Part shown: in pieces, positions 41,102 through 49,585 of the stretch
Layout: the number at the start of each line of letters is the position of its first letter
Numbering within the stretch: the first letter of the stretch is position 1
Origin: Streptomyces sp. NBC_01232
GTDB lineage: Bacteria; Actinomycetota; Actinomycetes; Streptomycetales; Streptomycetaceae
DNA length: 64,000 nt
Assembly (NCBI RefSeq): GCF_035989885.1
Contig: NZ_CP108518.1
Span: 4,575,501-4,639,500, forward strand
Reading direction: 5' to 3'
Notes under the pieces: generated by a model
What the model was told of the DNA's origin: nothing
Seen by the model: only the letters and a program-made list of their open reading frames with translations
Database searches by the model: none
Translations under genes and position numbers: made by a program

Positions 41102-43504
41102 ATGACGGGGCTCTTCACCCCTAACGCGCCGGATCGCACCACAGATCTGGCATCCGCAGTACTCACCGATGACAATCGGCTCATCGTGATCATCATTGCG
41201 GCCGTCGCACTGGCCGCACTCGTCGTCGCGCAGATCCTGGTCCGTCAGGTCCTCGCCGCCGACGAGGGAACCGACAGCATGAAGGAGATCGCCGCGGCCG
41301 TTCAGGAAGGCGCCAACGCCTACCTCGGCCGGCAGCTGCGCACCCTCGGCATCTTCGCCGTCGTGGTCTTCTTCCTGCTCTTCCTGCTCCCCGCCGACGA
41401 CTGGGCCCAGCGGGGCGGGCGTTCCGCCTTCTTCCTCGTCGGCGCCCTCTTCTCGGCCGCCACCGGATACATCGGCATGCGCCTCGCGGTCCGCGCCAAC
41501 GTCCGCGTCGCCGCGGCCGCCCGCGAGGCCACACCGGCCGAGGGGGAGCCCGCCAAGGACCTGACCGACGTCTCCCACAAGGCGATGAAGATCGCCTTCC
41601 GCACAGGTGGCGTGGTCGGCATGTTCACCGTCGGTCTCGGTCTCTTCGGAGCCTCGTGCGTCGTCCTGGTCTACGCCGCCGACGCCCCCAAGGTCCTGGA
41701 GGGCTTCGGCCTCGGCGCCGCCCTGATCGCGATGTTCATGCGCGTGGGCGGCGGAATCTTCACCAAGGCCGCCGACGTCGGCGCCGACCTGGTCGGCAAG
41801 GTCGAGCAGGGCATTCCGGAGGACGACCCGCGCAATGCCGCGACCATCGCCGACAACGTGGGCGACAACGTCGGAGACTGCGCCGGAATGGCGGCCGACC
41901 TCTTCGAGTCCTACGCCGTCACGCTCGTGGCCGCGCTGATCCTCGGCAAGGCCGCCTTCGGCGACCTGGGCCTCGCCTTCCCGCTGATCGTTCCCGCGAT
42001 CGGCGTCGTCACCGCGATGATCGGCATCTTCGCGGTCTCCCCGCGCCGCTCCGACCGCAGCGGCATGACGGCCATCAACCGCGGCTTCTTCATCTCCGCC
42101 GTGATCTCCCTGGTGATGGTCACGATCGCCGTCTACGCCTACCTGCCGGCCACCTACAAGGAACTCGTCGGCGTCGACAACCCGGCGATCACCAACCACT
42201 CCGGTGACCCGCGCATCCTGGCCGTCGTCGCCGTCGCCATCGGCATCGTGCTCGCGGCCCTCATCCAGCAGCTGACCGGCTACTTCACCGAGACCAACCG
42301 GCGCCCCGTCCGGGACATCGGCAAGTCCTCCCTGACGGGAGCGGCCACCGTCGTCCTCGCCGGCATCTCGGTCGGCCTGGAGTCCGCCGTCTACACGGCC
42401 CTGCTCATCGGCCTCGGCGTCTACGGCGCGTTCCTGCTCGGCGGAACGTCGATCCTGCTCGCCCTCTTCGCGGTGGCCCTGGCCGGCACCGGCCTGCTCA
42501 CCACCGTCGGCGTCATCGTCGCCATGGACACCTTCGGGCCCGTCTCCGACAACGCCCAGGGCATCGCCGAGATGTCCGGCGACGTCGAGGGCGCCGGTGC
42601 GCAGGTCCTCACCGACCTGGACGCCGTGGGCAACACCACCAAGGCCATCACCAAGGGCATCGCCATCGCCACGGCCGTGCTCGCCGCGGCCGCGCTCTTC
42701 GGCTCGTACAACGACGCGATCGCCACCGCGGTCAGGGAAGTCGGTGCCAAGGCCGGGGAGATGAACCTCAGCCTGGACATCGCACAGCCCAACAACCTTG
42801 TGGGGCTGATCCTGGGCGCGGCCGTCGTGTTCCTGTTCTCCGGCCTCGCCATCAACGCCGTCTCCCGCTCCGCGGGCGCCGTCGTCTACGAGGTGCGCCG
42901 GCAGTTCCGCGAGCACCCCGGGATCATGGACTACACCGAGAAGCCCGAGTACGGGCGCGTCGTCGACATCTGCACCAAGGACGCGCTGCGCGAGCTCGCC
43001 ACACCCGGCCTGCTCGCCGTGCTCACCCCCATCGCCGTGGGCTTCTCCCTCGGTGTGGGCGCCCTCGGCTCCTTCCTCGCCGGCGCCATCGGCACGGGCA
43101 CCCTGATGGCGGTCTTCCTCGCCAACTCCGGAGGCGCGTGGGACAACGCGAAGAAGCTCGTCGAGGACGGCCACCACGGCGGCAAGGGCAGTGAGGCCCA
43201 CGCCGCGGTCGTGATCGGCGACACCGTCGGCGACCCGTTCAAGGACACCGCCGGTCCCGCGATCAACCCGCTGCTCAAGGTCATGAACCTGGTGGCGCTG
43301 CTGATCGCGCCCGCCGTGGTGCAGTTCAGCTACGGCGCGGACAGCAGCCCGGCCGTGCGGGCCGTCGTCGCGGTCCTCGCGATCGGGGTCATCATCGGCG
43401 CGGTTTATATCTCCAAGCGCCGCGGCATCGCCGTCGGCGACGAGACCGAGGGCGGAGCCGCCGAGCGGGTGGCCCAGTCGGCCGACCCCGCGACGGTCTC
43501 CTGA
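41102..43504 (+). CDS. hppA: K+-independent H+-translocating pyrophosphatase
   Basis: An 800-residue membrane pyrophosphatase with about 16 helices that couples PPi hydrolysis to proton export. The catalytic loop contains GADLVGKVEQGIPEDDPRN and DNVGDNVGDCAGMAADLFE, with further Asp-rich motifs (IGDTVGDPFKDTAGPA). In GNTTKAITKG the Lys at the position that is Ala in K+-dependent enzymes indicates the K+-independent class. ATG 41102 follows AAGGAGGACGA. It ends before the strong hairpin at 43561. Confidence 0.96.
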   Translation: MTGLFTPNAPDRTTDLASAVLTDDNRLIVIIIAAVALAALVVAQILVRQVLAADEGTDSMKEIAAAVQEGANAYLGRQLRTLGIFAVVVFFLLFLLPADDWAQRGGRSAFFLVGALFSAATGYIGMRLAVRANVRVAAAAREATPAEGEPAKDLTDVSHKAMKIAFRTGGVVGMFTVGLGLFGASCVVLVYAADAPKVLEGFGLGAALIAMFMRVGGGIFTKAADVGADLVGKVEQGIPEDDPRNAATIADNVGDNVGDCAGMAADLFESYAVTLVAALILGKAAFGDLGLAFPLIVPAIGVVTAMIGIFAVSPRRSDRSGMTAINRGFFISAVISLVMVTIAVYAYLPATYKELVGVDNPAITNHSGDPRILAVVAVAIGIVLAALIQQLTGYFTETNRRPVRDIGKSSLTGAATVVLAGISVGLESAVYTALLIGLGVYGAFLLGGTSILLALFAVALAGTGLLTTVGVIVAMDTFGPVSDNAQGIAEMSGDVEGAGAQVLTDLDAVGNTTKAITKGIAIATAVLAAAALFGSYNDAIATAVREVGAKAGEMNLSLDIAQPNNLVGLILGAAVVFLFSGLAINAVSRSAGAVVYEVRRQFREHPGIMDYTEKPEYGRVVDICTKDALRELATPGLLAVLTPIAVGFSLGVGALGSFLAGAIGTGTLMAVFLANSGGAWDNAKKLVEDGHHGGKGSEAHAAVVIGDTVGDPFKDTAGPAINPLLKVMNLVALLIAPAVVQFSYGADSSPAVRAVVAVLAIGVIIGAVYISKRRGIAVGDETEGGAAERVAQSADPATVS

Positions 43505-43560
43505 CCCGAGGGACGGCCAGCGGAACGGGCAGGGCCGGGCAGGGCCGGCCGGTACGCCCG

Positions 43561-43606
43561 AAAGGCGGACGGGCGGCGCGGACTCACGCGCCGTCTGTCC
43601 GCCTTT
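43561..43606 (+). terminator. terminator of hppA
   Basis: 20-bp stem (43561-43580 / 43587-43606, two G-U pairs) with a GACTCA loop, with A-tract and T-tract at the ends (AAAGG...CCTTT). Confidence 0.85.
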
Positions 43607-43668
43607 GTGCGTCCGCCGAGGGCGGGCGTGTATCTTCCGGGCCGAGAGCCTTCGAAGGGACCAATCCG

Positions 43669-44235
43669 GTGAACAAGAAGCTTGCGACCACGTTGTCGGG
43701 CGGTGCGGTGCTGATGCTCGCCCTGTCCGGCTGCGGCGGAGACGAGACCGACCAGAAGGCCAGCGCCTGGGCCAAGAAGGTCTGTGACCAGTGGCAGCCC
43801 GAACTCAAGAAGATCGAGGCCTCCAACGCGGAGATCAAGCGGGTGGCCTCGGAGAGCGTCAAGCCCGAGGAGGTCCAGAAGACCGACTCGGCGGCGTTCG
43901 CGACCATGACCGAGTCGTACAAGGCGATGGGCGCAGCCCTGCAGTCGGCGGGTGTGCCGCCGTTCAAGAACGGCGCCGCGACCCAGGAGGCGGCGGCCAA
44001 GGGCTTCGAGTCGACCTCCAAGGGCTACGCCGATCTGAAGGCGAAGATGGACGCCCTCGACCCCCAGGACAAGGCGAAGTTCGCCGACGGTCTCAAGGAG
44101 GTCGCCGGCGGCCTCCAGGAGGTCACGAAGGGCGGCCAGAGCGTCCTCGACCAGCTCCACGCGGGCGGCCTGGACAAGTCGATCAACAGCCAGAAGGGCT
44201 GCCAGGTCGCGGCGGCATCCGGATCGGCCAACTAG
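43669..44235 (+). CDS. putative small lipoprotein
   Basis: A 188-residue protein with a lipoprotein signal (MNKKLATTLSGGAVLMLALS then GC, lipobox LSGC, Cys near residue 22). The mature part is almost all helical, rich in Lys, Ala and Glu, and has two Cys (KVCDQW and KGCQVA) that may pair. No known domain recognised; the look is that of small helical-bundle lipoproteins. GTG 43669 has GAAGGG 10 nt upstream and TATCTT (43630-43635) as a possible -10. Confidence 0.8.
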   Translation: MNKKLATTLSGGAVLMLALSGCGGDETDQKASAWAKKVCDQWQPELKKIEASNAEIKRVASESVKPEEVQKTDSAAFATMTESYKAMGAALQSAGVPPFKNGAATQEAAAKGFESTSKGYADLKAKMDALDPQDKAKFADGLKEVAGGLQEVTKGGQSVLDQLHAGGLDKSINSQKGCQVAAASGSAN

Positions 44236-44363
44236 CGCGAACGGCCCGCGCGGGCGCGTTTCGCGCGGTACGCCGACCAGGGCGGCCGGGGTCCCGGGAG
44301 GGGCCGCGGCCGCCCTTTCGCGCTTCTGGGCCCGGTGTGACCGGCAGGACGGGTCCCAGCGGA

Positions 44364-44369
44364 CACAAT
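44364..44369 (+). promoter_or_regulatory. -10 hexamer CACAAT of the methyltransferase gene
   Basis: CACAAT ends 6 nt before the GTG at 44376. Confidence 0.4.
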
Positions 44370-44375
44370 GGACGC

Positions 44376-45890
44376 GTGAGTACCACCAGCCTTCCCACGC
44401 CCGACCGTGCCGCCGAGCTCCGCACCGCCCTGCTCGACGCCGGTTTCACCGCCGACGGGCTGCTCGACCTGCTCGGCGCCCCCGCCTACGCCGCGCTGGC
44501 CCGCAGCGAGACCGTTCCCGCCCTGCGCGCCACCCGTGGCCCGGGCGACGGGGTGCTCGCGAGCCTGGTCAGGCTGTTCCTGCTGCAGCAGCCGGAGCCG
44601 TACGTGCACGCCGCGGAGGCGCTGCCCGTCGAGGCGGCCCTGGCCGACGGCTGGCTGCGGCTGGAGGGCGACGAGGTGCACGCGACCGTCGACGTACGCC
44701 CGTACGGCGGCCCGGACGGCGAGGACTGGTTCATCGTCTCCGACCTGGGCTGCTCCGTCGGCGGGGCCGGCGGGATCGGCAGCCGCGAGGAGGGCGTGGT
44801 CCTCGGCGTCGGGGGCGCCTCCACCACCCTGGCCGGGATCACCGTCCGCACCCCGGTCGGCTCGGCCCTCGACGTCGGCACCGGATCCGGAATCCAGGCG
44901 CTGCACGCCTCCCGGCACGCCACCCGGGTCACCGCCACCGACGTCAACCCCAGGGCCCTGGAATTCACCCGGCTGACGCTGGCCCTGTCCGGGGCCCCGG
45001 AGGCCGAGCTGCTCACCGGGTCGCTCTTCGAGCCGGTCGGCGAGGCCACGTACGACCTGATCGTGTCGAACCCGCCGTTCGTGATCTCGCCCGGCGCCCG
45101 GCTGACGTACCGGGACGGCGGAATGGGCGGTGACGACCTGTGCCGGACCCTGGTCCAGGAGTCCGGCGCGCGGCTGAACCCGGGCGGGTACGCGCAGTTC
45201 CTCGGCAACTGGCAGCACGTCGAGGGCGAGGACTGGCACGACCGGCTCCGCTCCTGGGTGCCGCGCGGCTGCGACGCCTGGATCGTGCAGCGTGACGTGC
45301 AGGACGTGACGCAGTACGCGGAGCTGTGGCTGCGCGACGCGGGCGACCACCGGACCGACCCCGCCGAGTACACGCGGCGGTACGAGGACTGGCTGGACGA
45401 GTTCGAGGCCCGCGGGACCAAGTCCGTCGGCTTCGGGTGGATCACCTTGCGCCGGACGGACGCGGCCGAGCCCTCGATCGTGGTCGAGGAGTGGCCGCAC
45501 ACCGTGGAGCAGCCTCTCGGCGAGGCCGTCCTGGCCCATTTCGCGCGCCAGGACTACCTGCGCCGGCACGATGACGCGGCCCTGCTCGAGGCCCATTTCG
45601 CCCTGGCCGAGGAAGTGGTCCAGGAGCAGGTCGGCGCGCCCGGCGCGGAGGATCCGGAACACGTCGTGCTCCGGCAGAACCGCGGAATGCGGCGCGCCAC
45701 GAAGGTCGACACGGTCGGCGCCGGCTTCGCCGGAGTGTGTGACGGCTCACTGAGCGCGGGCCGGATCCTCGACGCGATCGCCCAGCTGATGCAGGAGGAC
45801 CCGATCGTGCTGCGGGACCGCACTCCGGAGGCCATCCGGCTGCTGGTCGAGCAGGGTTTCCTGGATCCTGTGACGCGCCCCGCGCCGTAG
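44376..45890 (+). CDS. class I SAM-dependent methyltransferase (HemK/N6-adenine type)
   Basis: A 504-residue protein. An N-terminal helical domain (about residues 1-140) precedes the Rossmann fold: motif I SALDVGTGSGIQALHA (near 168), an acidic Asp in VTATDVNPRAL, and the catalytic IVSNPPFVIS (near 227), the NPPF motif of enzymes that methylate a planar amide or amino group such as Gln of release factors or adenine. A C-terminal domain of about 200 residues follows, ending in a winged-helix-like region. The target is unknown. GTG 44376 is chosen for the upstream CACAAT and absence of a ribosome binding site. Confidence 0.88.
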   Translation: MSTTSLPTPDRAAELRTALLDAGFTADGLLDLLGAPAYAALARSETVPALRATRGPGDGVLASLVRLFLLQQPEPYVHAAEALPVEAALADGWLRLEGDEVHATVDVRPYGGPDGEDWFIVSDLGCSVGGAGGIGSREEGVVLGVGGASTTLAGITVRTPVGSALDVGTGSGIQALHASRHATRVTATDVNPRALEFTRLTLALSGAPEAELLTGSLFEPVGEATYDLIVSNPPFVISPGARLTYRDGGMGGDDLCRTLVQESGARLNPGGYAQFLGNWQHVEGEDWHDRLRSWVPRGCDAWIVQRDVQDVTQYAELWLRDAGDHRTDPAEYTRRYEDWLDEFEARGTKSVGFGWITLRRTDAAEPSIVVEEWPHTVEQPLGEAVLAHFARQDYLRRHDDAALLEAHFALAEEVVQEQVGAPGAEDPEHVVLRQNRGMRRATKVDTVGAGFAGVCDGSLSAGRILDAIAQLMQEDPIVLRDRTPEAIRLLVEQGFLDPVTRPAP

Positions 45891-46503
45891 TGCGCACCGG
45901 GATGTAACCCGGGGTTCGCCCGCCGTATCCCCGGGGCTGTCAGGCTTCCGCGCACAGGGATCCGGGGGGATCCCGAGGGCGGCCCGGAGGTGAGGGGGAG
46001 CGGCGCGGAAAACGGTCCGGCGATCTTCGCCATGGCCGTGTTCCCGCTGTTCGTGGCCGCTCCTCAGGCCTGGACGGGGGCGCGCTCTCCTTTGCCGTAC
46101 GCCGGCGGCGGAGGGCGCGCGCCCCGTCGTGGTCGCAGCGCAGGTTCCGCTCGCCGGCTGGTGTCCCCGGCCCTCGCGGGGGCCCACCCCGCGCGGCTGA
46201 GACACGCAGGATTGCGAGGTCCGCCGGGACCGGGATCCGGCAGCCGGTCGCGCCGGGAAAACACGAGGTCGGACCGGGCCCGGGACCGGCTGCGAAGACG
46301 GGGCCAGACGGCCCCCCGGCCACCCTGCGCGGTGATCGGTAACGCCCCGGCGCGGCATCCGGGCGGCAGAAACGGCACTTGTCGGGTTACCGTTCGAGTG
46401 GCCGTTGCGGGCTTCTGCCGTTTGACACGGGGGCGGGTTGTACCGTCACACTCCGCAGCGTCGCCGTACTGCGACCGAGTGCCGACCGGAGAGAAGAGCC
46501 AAG
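45891..46503. other. 613-nt intergenic region upstream of topA
   Basis: GC-rich, no frame with ribosome binding site or coding character that I trust. The right end carries the topA promoter. A 7-bp GC hairpin at 45908-45935 may end the methyltransferase transcript. The rest has no visible structure. Confidence 0.5.
46423..46450 (+). promoter_or_regulatory. topA promoter candidate, TTGACA -35
   Basis: A perfect TTGACA at 46423-46428. The -10 is unclear: GTCACA lies at 17-nt spacing and TACCGT at 14 nt. The 5' leader would be about 50 nt. Confidence 0.5.
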
Positions 46504-49326
46504 TTGTCCCCGACTAGCGAGACCGCAAAGGGCGGCCGCCGACTCGTCATCGTCGAGTCCCCAGCCAAGGCGAAGACGATCAAGGGCTACCTCGGCCCCG
46601 GATACGTCGTCGAGGCGAGCGTCGGGCACATCCGCGACCTCCCCAGCGGCGCGGCCGAGGTTCCCGACAAGTACACCGGCGAGGTCCGCCGCCTCGGCGT
46701 CGACGTCGAGCACGACTTCGCGCCGATCTACGTGGTCAACGCGGACAAGAAGGCACAGGTCAGGAAGCTCAAGGAGCTGCTGGCCGAGTCCGACGAACTC
46801 TTCCTCGCCACCGATGAGGACCGCGAGGGCGAAGCCATCGCGTGGCACCTGCAGGAAGTCCTCAAGCCCAAGGTTCCCGTCCACCGGATGGTCTTCCACG
46901 AGATCACCAAGGACGCGATCCGCGACGCCGTCGCCAACCCGCGCGAGCTGAACCAGCGCATGGTCGACGCCCAGGAGACCCGCCGTATCCTCGACCGCCT
47001 CTACGGCTACGAGGTCTCGCCGGTCCTGTGGAAGAAGGTCATGCCGAAGCTGTCGGCGGGCCGCGTGCAGTCGGTGGCCACCCGTCTCGTCGTCGAGCGG
47101 GAGCGCGAGCGCATCGCCTTCCGCTCCGCCGAGTACTGGGACCTGACCGGCACGTTCTCCACCGGCCGGGCCGGTGACGCCTCCGACCCGTCCTCGCTGG
47201 TCGCCCGCCTGAACACGGTCGACGGCAAGCGCGTCGCCCAGGGCCGCGACTTCGGCTCGAACGGGCAGCTCAAGAGCGAGGTGCTGCACCTCGACGAGTC
47301 AGGCGCCCGGGCTCTGGCCGCCGCGCTGGCCGACACCGCGTTCGCCGTCCGGTCGGTCGAGTCCAAGCCGTACCGCCGTTCCCCGTACGCCCCCTTCCGT
47401 ACGACGACGCTCCAGCAGGAGGCCTCGCGCAAGCTGGGCTTCGGTGCGAAGGCGACGATGCAGGTGGCGCAGAAGCTGTACGAGAACGGCTTCATCACCT
47501 ATATGCGTACCGACTCCACCACGCTGTCCGACACCGCGGTGTCGGCGGCGCGGGCGCAGGTCACCCAGCTCTACGGGGCCGACTACCTGCCGGAGAAGCC
47601 GCGCGTCTACGCCGGCAAGGTCAAGAACGCCCAGGAGGCGCACGAGGCGATCCGTCCTTCGGGTGATCGTTTCCGCACCCCCGCGGAGACCGGCCTGACC
47701 GGCGACCAGTTCCGCCTGTACGAGCTGATCTGGAAGCGGACCGTCGCCTCCCAGATGAAGGACGCAGTCGGCAACAGCGTCACCGTGAAGATCGGCGGCC
47801 GTGCCTCGAACGGGCGTGACGCCGAGTTCACCGCCTCCGGCAAGACGATCACCTTCCACGGCTTCATGAAGGCGTACGTCGAGGGCGCGGACGACCCGAA
47901 CGCCGAGCTCGACGACCGCGAGAAGCGGCTGCCGCAGGTCGCGGAGGGCGACGCGCTCGCCGCCGAGGAGATCACGGCGGACGGGCACTCGACCAAGCCG
48001 CCGGCCCGCTACACCGAGGCCTCGCTGGTCAAGGAGCTCGAAGAGCGCGAGATCGGCCGTCCGTCGACGTACGCGTCGATCATCGGCACGATCCTCGACC
48101 GCGGATACGTCTTCAAGAAGGGCACGGCGCTCGTGCCGTCCTTCCTGTCGTTCGCCGTGGTCAACCTGCTGGAGACGCACTTCGGCCGGCTCGTCGACTA
48201 CGACTTCACCGCGAAGATGGAGGACGACCTCGACCGCATCGCGCGGGGCGAGGCCCAGTCCGTGCCGTGGCTGAAGCGGTTCTACTTCGGCTCGGAGGAC
48301 GCGACCGAGGTCGTGCCGGCCGACGGGGACCACCTCGGCGGTCTGAAGGAGCTGGTCACGGACCTCGGCGCGATCGACGCCCGGGAGATCTCCTCCTTCC
48401 CGGTCGGCGACGGCGTCGTGCTGCGCGTCGGCCGCTACGGGCCGTACGTGGAGCGCGGCGAGAAGGACGCCGAGGGCCACCAGCGCGCCGACGTCCCGGA
48501 CGACATGGCTCCGGACGAGCTGACGGTCGAGTACGCGGAGGAGCTGTTCGCCAAGCCGAGCGGCGAGTTCGAGCTCGGCAAGGACCCGGTCAGCGGGAAC
48601 GAAATCGTCGCCAAGGACGGTCGCTACGGGCCGTACGTGACGGAGATCCTGCCCGAGGGCACTCCGAAGACGGGCAAGAACGCGGTCAAGCCGCGGACGG
48701 CCTCGCTCTTCAAGTCCATGAACCTGGACACGGTCACCCTCGACGAGGCGCTCAAGCTGATGTCGCTGCCGCGCGTGGTCGGCGCGGACGCGGAGGGCGT
48801 GGAGATCACGGCCCAGAACGGCCGCTACGGCCCGTACCTGAAGAAGGGCACGGACTCGCGGTCGCTGGAGACCGAGGACCAGCTCTTCTCGATCACGCTG
48901 GACGAGGCCCTGGCGATCTACGCGCAGCCCAAGCAGCGGGGCCGGGCCGCGGCCAAGCCGCCGCTGAAGGAGCTGGGCACGGACCCGGTCAGCGAGAAGC
49001 CGGTGGTGGTCAAGGACGGCCGCTTCGGTCCGTACGTGACGGACGGCGAGACGAACGCGACGCTGCGGCGGGACGACGACGTCGAGACGATCACGCCGGA
49101 GCGGGGCTACGAGCTGCTCGCGGAGAAGCGGGCGAAGGGCCCGGCCAAGAAGGTGGCGAAGAAGGCCCCCGCCAAGAAGGCCCCGGCGAAGAAGGCGACG
49201 GCGACGAAGGCCGCTGCCGCGAAGAAGACGACGGCGGCCAAGAAGACCACGACGGCCGCGAAGAAGACCACGGCGAAGAAGGCGACGGCCAAGAAGACGG
49301 CCGCCGTTCCGGCCGCGGACGAGTAG
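46504..49326 (+). CDS. topA: DNA topoisomerase I
   Basis: A 940-residue type IA topoisomerase that relaxes negative supercoils. The TOPRIM domain (RLVIVESPAKAKTIKGYLG, then ATDEDREGEAIAWH with the acidic triad) leads into the gate domains, with the active-site Tyr in GFITYMRTDST (near residue 332). It ends in several TopA C-terminal repeats (for example KDGRYGPYVTEILP, NGRYGPYLKKGTD and KDGRFGPYVTDGE). The last 65 residues are Lys/Ala/Thr repeats (KKAPAKKAPAKKATATKAAA), the processivity tail known from Streptomyces TopA, instead of Cys4 zinc fingers. TTG 46504 is the likely start (MSPTSETAKGGRRL), with GGAGAG upstream. Confidence 0.96.
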   Translation: MSPTSETAKGGRRLVIVESPAKAKTIKGYLGPGYVVEASVGHIRDLPSGAAEVPDKYTGEVRRLGVDVEHDFAPIYVVNADKKAQVRKLKELLAESDELFLATDEDREGEAIAWHLQEVLKPKVPVHRMVFHEITKDAIRDAVANPRELNQRMVDAQETRRILDRLYGYEVSPVLWKKVMPKLSAGRVQSVATRLVVERERERIAFRSAEYWDLTGTFSTGRAGDASDPSSLVARLNTVDGKRVAQGRDFGSNGQLKSEVLHLDESGARALAAALADTAFAVRSVESKPYRRSPYAPFRTTTLQQEASRKLGFGAKATMQVAQKLYENGFITYMRTDSTTLSDTAVSAARAQVTQLYGADYLPEKPRVYAGKVKNAQEAHEAIRPSGDRFRTPAETGLTGDQFRLYELIWKRTVASQMKDAVGNSVTVKIGGRASNGRDAEFTASGKTITFHGFMKAYVEGADDPNAELDDREKRLPQVAEGDALAAEEITADGHSTKPPARYTEASLVKELEEREIGRPSTYASIIGTILDRGYVFKKGTALVPSFLSFAVVNLLETHFGRLVDYDFTAKMEDDLDRIARGEAQSVPWLKRFYFGSEDATEVVPADGDHLGGLKELVTDLGAIDAREISSFPVGDGVVLRVGRYGPYVERGEKDAEGHQRADVPDDMAPDELTVEYAEELFAKPSGEFELGKDPVSGNEIVAKDGRYGPYVTEILPEGTPKTGKNAVKPRTASLFKSMNLDTVTLDEALKLMSLPRVVGADAEGVEITAQNGRYGPYLKKGTDSRSLETEDQLFSITLDEALAIYAQPKQRGRAAAKPPLKELGTDPVSEKPVVVKDGRFGPYVTDGETNATLRRDDDVETITPERGYELLAEKRAKGPAKKVAKKAPAKKAPAKKATATKAAAAKKTTAAKKTTTAAKKTTAKKATAKKTAAVPAADE

Positions 49327-49366
49327 ACGAAGCAGACCGGCAGACGAGCGGACTGAGTCGTCGCTC

Positions 49367-49397
49367 CGGGAGCCCCGCGCACAGCGCGGGGCTCCCG
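49367..49397 (+). terminator. terminator of topA
   Basis: 14-bp perfect stem CGGGAGCCCCGCGC / GCGCGGGGCTCCCG with an ACA loop. Confidence 0.85.
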
Positions 49398-49573
49398 TGC
49401 GTCCGCCCCGCCGCATCGAGCCTCGTATTGAGCCCCGCGTCGAGCCCCGTCCGCGTTTGAACCGCGGGGCCCGGGGCAAAGGCCGACGGCGGCGCCGGCC
49501 GCTCCCGGAAAGGTGGGTCCGGGGTCACACCCGGCCTTGTCCACAGGCTTCCGCACCCACCAGGCGCAGCGGA

Positions 49574-49579
49574 TAGGCT
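49574..49579 (+). promoter_or_regulatory. -10 hexamer TAGGCT of the tmk fusion gene
   Basis: TAGGCT ends 6 nt before the ATG at 49586. Confidence 0.5.
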
Positions 49580-49585
49580 GGGCGG

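Noticed and set aside
45990..46517. 175-codon plus-strand frame upstream of topA
   Set aside because: No ribosome binding site, Arg/Gly/Pro-rich composition and overlap with the topA promoter and start.
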